From Prunella strophiata (lineage: Eukaryota; Chordata; Aves; Passeriformes; Prunellidae), in contig JAZBQD010000027.1 of NCBI GenBank assembly GCA_036583965.1, positions 5,536,187 through 5,600,186 on the forward strand: 64,000 nucleotides of DNA. Direction: 5' to 3'. Shown piece after piece: positions 58,665 through 64,000 of this stretch. Each line of letters begins with the position of its first letter. Position 1 is the first letter of the stretch. Below the pieces are notes generated by a model, which had not been told where the DNA came from, made no database searches, and was given only the letters and a program-made list of their open reading frames with translations. A program made the position numbers and the translations under genes.

Positions 58665-61600
58665 GGGAGGAGAGACCTGGGCAGGCCCTTGGCTGTGCCA
58701 CAGATCTGCTGCACCACTTCTGGTGTGTCATTTAGTGCCTCTGTGCCCTTGTCCCTGTAAGGGAGGACATGACCTGTGCATTTTCAAGTTCTCAGATCTC
58801 TTAAGGGGAGCAAGTTTTCTGATAGCCCGTCCATTCAGTGCTACCTTGTATTAGCTTTGTTGTAAGAAAAATTCCATTTACTGAAGGCAAACCTTGTCTG
58901 TGCACTTGGCAGCCTTCTTGTCACTGTTGCTGCTGGATGAGGAAGAGCCTTGCTGAGATTTTGTCAGTGGCATGTTTTGACATGGAGTGGTGGCTGGCTT
59001 TTCTCACCTGCTGTGCAGTGTCACACAACAGTGAAGTTGATGAGTGGCATCCAGAGGTGACTGCAGGCTGGACAGGGCTGTCAGCCTGTTCCTGAGCAAA
59101 GCTGCAGTCTATTTCAGATGCTTATAGGAAAATCTGTCCCTTCTTCCCCTTCCTCTGCAGAAGGACATGATTTTCCAATTCACAAATACAAGTAGGGGAA
59201 GATGGTTGGTTTTCTTCTGGGGGTATTCATTGTTTTTTAAATTCCAGAGACTTGAACATTGAGGTGCTGGGGGTTCCTGGAGAATAAAAATGAGGAAATT
59301 GTCACAAAACCTGGGTTTGTACAGCTTAAAAAATGACTTATGATTTATGAGTGGATTTTAAAAAAATGGAGGGAGCAGCTGTTGGAGGGAGCCTTGCCTG
59401 AAGGAGTGTGGGGCATGTTCCTCTGAAGGGAGTGAGGCAGCACTTGAGCTTTCTGCCTGGGCTGTTCCCAGCTGCGAAGCTCCCTAGGACAAAGCCCCAG
59501 AGCCCCAACTAAGCCTTCAAACTTGCAAGGAGATGTCCTGAATACCAAGCAATGTTTGACAGCCCTCTAATGCCCTCCAAGGAGCATGCCAGTCCAAGTG
59601 GACTTTTGTCCTTGATTTCTCTTCTGGGAAGAAGAGAAATCCTGCTTTTCCTATTGGTGGAACTTTGGTTTGTAGGGACAAGTGCTGCATTCATATAGAC
59701 TAACGTATATATTTGGTAAAAAACAGAGCATCTTTTGAGCATATGGCCTCTTTTTAAAGACTGAAATGACAACAGCAACCTGAGGACAGGTTGCTGAAAA
59801 ATATTGTTCAGTTCTACCTGATTTATGTGAGTAAATTTAGGAAGAAACACCTGTATTTGTTAGTTGAAGTCACCTTAATTTCATACATGAGAACGGTATA
59901 TTGTTTCAGCATTCTGCTTTTCATAGGTTTCAATTAGGTTCTGCCATTTTCCTTACATTAAATTCAATATTAAATATGAAAATGGATTTAAATAATTCTA
60001 AATAGGAAGCTTATATGTATCACCATTTAAAATGCTCAAAAGTGGATACCTTTGATACTAATGAAAAATCACAGGTGACATCTCTTTTTCTTCTTTTAAA
60101 GTCATTGGTTTGATTTGATTGATCTTAAGGGCTTCAGGCTCTGCAGCTGCATGTTTTGGTTACTTGAGCAGCAGCTTCAGGCAGCCCCAGAGGCTCTGAC
60201 TGGGCTTCTGTCAATGGGGCATTGTTTTCTGGGGCTGTTTCAGGGGGTCTTGGGGAGAAGTTTCTTTAGAATGTGTTTCATGTGGAGTATCAAAGGGACC
60301 ATGGTCTGTGCCTGAGCACTGGCTCTTTGAGGGGATCTGATTAATCTTGCTTTATAAAAGTAATTGCCTGCTGAGATGGCAGCGTCAAAAGAAGTGGCCG
60401 GATTCAGAGAATGGTAAAATATTCCCTTTCATTACTTCAAGGTGTCCTTAGTTGTATGAAAATTAAAAGGACTTGATGATCCACATCCACTAGGATTTCC
60501 TGATATTTCCACTCTGGGATCTTCTCTGTTGCCATTTTATAGCTGCAAAGCAGCACATTCCTGGAATTCCCATGCCAGGATTTGGCAGAGGTGCTGGGAG
60601 GGGTCAGGCTCCCAGCACAAGGTGTTTGGATGCCTGAAGCAGGGAATGCAGCACCTGCTGGGAGCAGGAAACCACTCCAGGGTGGGTTGTGCACACTCCC
60701 TGGGACACTTCCTCCTTTGCAAAATCAACAGCAGCAGCTGGGAGGACTCAGGCTGCAGATGCAAGTTGGGATTTTCAGATCTCCTTAAGGACAACTCAGA
60801 CATCCTTAGGGTATAAAACCTGATCAAAGGATTGGGGATCAATAGCACAGATTCTTTTTGAAGGGCAGGGATGCTGTCAAAGTATGTGGTTAAGGCTCAG
60901 TCTCCTGCTCCAAGTGTTTTCTGAGTTGGAGAGTATGTATCAAGTTGTGGTGAGCATAACTTCAAATTATTATTTTTTTAATTGTTGTCTTCTGTTGCTG
61001 GGAATTTCTGTTTGGGAGTGGCATTTGCAATGTCCTGGTGGCTGTGTTTGTGATTCAGGAGCTGACTGAGGTTATAAACTGAAAACAACTGTTTGCTGTT
61101 GAGTTTTGTGTGGCCCAGAAGCTTTCTGGAGCTGAATCATGGACACAGCCCTCACCTTTCTCTGGGGAGCAGAAAACCTCGTTGGGCCAAGCCAGTGACT
61201 GAGCTGGGGTTGAGTTTCTCACTCTGAGGCTGGGTTGATGGAGTCCTTAGGAGGTGCAGAGTGACCCACAATAATGATTTATTTTGTTCTGGGAGGAGCT
61301 GGCTCCTGTCCCATTACCCACCGAGCTGTGCTTGGCACCTCTCAGGGCAGGGTGGTGTTGATGGGCTGTGTTTAAGCTCCTCAGCTTCTGCAATGCTACT
61401 TCTCTTCTTTTCATATGGACCCTTGTCAGGGGCTCTGATAAACCACTGATCAAAGTTGCCACTGAAGTTCCCCAGCATGAAATGAAAGTCTGGTTTGTGA
61501 ATTTCAGTGTCTCTGGCCTACCATCATCTCCCCATTATCACATCCCTATTTTATTGCTGCAGAAGGATCACAGCAAAACTTTAATTGTATGTTTTTTACT

Positions 61601-63539
61601 ATATTTTGTTACATTTTTACAGCAGCTTGGGTGAAACTGTTTTCTGCTAGAAGATTGAATATTGGCTGCAAATGAGAGCAGATACACAGTTTGATGGGAA
61701 GTCTGGTGTTGATGGAGAAATTAAAATAGGAGCAGGATCTACGTAAAGGAATGAGGGATAGTGGAACAAATTAAACCAGTTTTCAATGAGTTTAGTGTCT
61801 GGGGTTTTTATCCCTAATTGCCACCTTCCCTCTGCCATAAACCCACCTTGGGATGAGATGCAGAGTCTGGGCAGCCCACAGAGCAGATCAGCCCTGTGGC
61901 CACTTTCTGCCCTTACCTCCCTCTGTGGAGCTGTGACTTTGATTGTTCTCTATTCAGCTCCCAATTTTATGAAACTTGTGGGATTAAACTTATTTTCCAC
62001 ATCTTTCCCATCTTTCAGAATTGGTGGAAATTTGCCAAGAGTTACTGAGGGGAGAAAATGGGGAGAGGGAAGGGTTTGCAGGGCCTTTGTGGGTTAACAC
62101 TCAAGGAATGCTCTCATTGGCCTGGTTTTGTGTCTGGATACACAACCCAGAGTTTGTACAAAACCCTTTGTCTAAAAATCCTGTGCTTAGTGTTAGAACT
62201 ATGTAGGTTCATTGTCTTATGTGGAAAAAAACAAACCCTCATTTTCAAGTGTCCTTTACAGGCAAGTTGTAGTAAGAAAATATGCTTTTTAATGTGATTT
62301 TACATTACTGCTGCTGTTGGACAGCTACATAGAACTGCTGATAAAAGAGGAAATGTTCATTCTGCTTTTCAGCTGTTGGTTTGGAGAAATCAGGGAGTAG
62401 CAAGAAATTAAACTATTTTAGAGTTGAGCATTGCTTAATATCAAAGATGTGCAAAATAGGAATAAACAAGGTGTGAACTGCAAATTGCAAACTGCATGGA
62501 GGGCCTGGTGTCTTATAAGTAGTAACTGGAAAGATGTACCTGCCTTGTAAAGCCTCTAAAACTGAGGCAAAAGTTAAGTGAGGTTAAATGGAGTGACTGA
62601 GGGCAGTGGGAGGATGTTGGCTTTTATTAGGAAGAGGGAAAAAGAGTAAGTCCTGGACTTTTCCATTAGATTCAGGTACCCTGTTCAGGTTAGGGGCAGG
62701 GAATTGACCTTTCAGAAGCAGGTATTTTTGGAAGGCTGGAAGTCACATTTACGTCTCCCAGTCCCTGCTCCTAGTCAGTACAAGGCTTTTTCCTTTCAGT
62801 GTATATTTATTCCCTCCAGTCTAATTAAACATATCCCCAGTCACTGCTTTTTTTATGAAATCACTCTGCAAATGTTCATGTTCTACACCACTCTCCCTGA
62901 GTTCCCTGCTTTTAATTTGCTGCAGGGATGACCCCTGAATCCTTACTTGCAGTTCAGGATAAGAGATGTGGGTAACTGGAACGGAAAAGGACATTTTTGA
63001 AAATGAGGGGCCATGTTGGGTCTGATGCAGTTTTATTTAAAATTCAGCATGTTAGGGTATTTTTCTGTCACTGCTGGGTAAAATCGAAAGCTTCTTTCCC
63101 TCTTCCCTTGCCTTTCTTTCTGGGAGGAGAGAAGCAGGAATGCCTGACTTTAACTGAGGGCTCCTTTGGAGAGCTGCCCGTGGCCACAGGAGCCAGGGGA
63201 GTCCTGGCAGCTCTGGCCACCTGCACACGTGGGAAAGGAAAAGCAGGAGCTGGAGGCGAACGAGGCAGGAGTCCAAAGAGAGGCACCCCTTTGGTGTCCC
63301 TGTGCAGCCGAGCAGGGGAGGGCATGAAAGGCTCTGAGCATGCTTCAGAGCCTCTCTTCTCCTTCCAGGGATCGTTTGCCCCCCGAGGAACAGAGGCTCA
63401 GGATTGCTGTGACTACTCACTCTTGTTTGTTTATGTTCATCTGCAAGAGACGTGTGAGCAGAGCTGCCTGGGCTGCTTACGGCAAAGGAAATGGATCTCA
63501 GGGGGACAATTAATTTTGCTTGACTATTTCTGAGCCAGG

Positions 63540-63720
63540 TGAAACCATAAAATGAACCCGTGTCCTCCCCATTGTCTAAAAGGGATGTATTTATTTATTT
63601 TACATTTTAATGCACCACTGGCAATTTATGGTGTGAGCCTCGATGAATTATTGATAGAATGAAGGTGTATAACATGGGAGATTAATAAAAAGGGTTATCA
63701 GACTTCAAAAAGAAAAAGGA
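63540..63720. promoter_or_regulatory. Candidate conserved non-coding element
   Basis: AT-rich complex sequence with CCCATTGTCT (SOX-like), TTTTAATGCACCACTGG, GAATTATTGATAGAATG and GGTTATCAGA (GATA-like) words. No repeat homology is seen. The call rests on word content alone. Confidence 0.25.
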
Positions 63721-64000
63721 AGGAAAAAGCAGAGAGCTGATATTTTAATTAACTGCTCCCTGCCTGCATTGTGATCCCAGAGACATGAGGATTGAGCGCC
63801 AGAAGGTAAATCTGGTTGGAAATAAAGTGATTCCAGTCTTGTATTAGAGGTGAGAAATGAGACAGTGCTTCAGTATTCTTGCAGTTTGAATAATCTGGGT
63901 TGCTGTCTGCCACAGAAAGTGGAGTTATTGGAATTGAGACAGTCTGCAGAGCTCTCACCCCATGCTGGAGAGTAATAGTAGTAAAAAATAATTGCAAATA

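Larger units (their letters stand above)
53466..64000. other. Unique non-coding DNA with candidate regulatory stretches
   Basis: No gene is recognised. The longest open frame (62997-63533, plus strand, 178 codons) has no recognisable domain. Its opposite strand is open as well, as expected in GC-rich sequence. Candidate conserved elements at 53990-54310, 55470-55800 and 63540-63720, an acceptor-like tract at 56761-56802 and a CpG-dense patch at 58635-58664 are listed separately. Confidence 0.5.

Noticed and set aside
62997..63533. 178-codon plus-strand open frame as a gene
   Set aside because: No recognisable domain; the opposite strand is open too and the region is GC-rich, so chance openness is likely.

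Overview
This window looks like a piece of a bird nuclear genome that contains no protein-coding gene I can support. The evidence for a bird is the repeat content. The only dispersed repeats I recognise are three decayed CR1 non-LTR retroposon tails, all on the minus strand (about 28.98, 40.28 and 53.0 kb). There are no mammalian-type SINEs or L1-like sequences, microsatellites are sparse and short, and the rest reads as unique, moderately AT-rich intronic or intergenic DNA. CR1 also occurs in crocodilians and turtles, so 'bird' is an inference from CR1 sequence type plus low repeat density. No open reading frame outside repeats exceeds about 180 codons, and none resembles a protein family I know.

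Layout. From 1 to 43.4 kb the sequence is unique non-coding DNA, interrupted by small local structures: hairpins or palindromes at 1.49, 21.16 and 31.94 kb, short tandem duplications at 5.24, 21.3 (53-bp unit, four copies), 24.58 and 25.3 kb (29-bp unit), a C14-T14 run at 19.1 kb, and CR1 tails at 28.98 and 40.28 kb. From 43,495 to 47,968 lies the dominant feature, a 4.5-kb minisatellite of about 160 copies of a 28-bp unit. Its left two thirds is a mosaic of variant units and its right third is nearly homogeneous. It is immediately followed by a 14-bp palindrome and a T-rich stretch. At 50.63-51.51 kb a segment of about 440 bp is duplicated head-to-tail with only about eight differences. A third CR1 remnant (52.998-53.465 kb) carries an internal pyrimidine/TA-rich tandem expansion. 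From 53.5 kb to the end the sequence is again unique, with several stretches that look like conserved non-coding elements.

Interpretation. The very long open frames across 43.1-48.0 kb are products of the minisatellite. A 28-bp period that lacks stop codons on the minus strand stays open in all three frames, so these are not evidence of a gene. The observations I rate highest are the structure of this array (variant map, one-sided homogenisation, about 58 copies of a TGTGGGAA motif) and the recent 440-bp tandem duplication. Several candidate conserved non-coding elements and splice-like sites would fit the window lying in a long intron or a regulatory gene desert. I cannot tell which gene is involved from the sequence alone.
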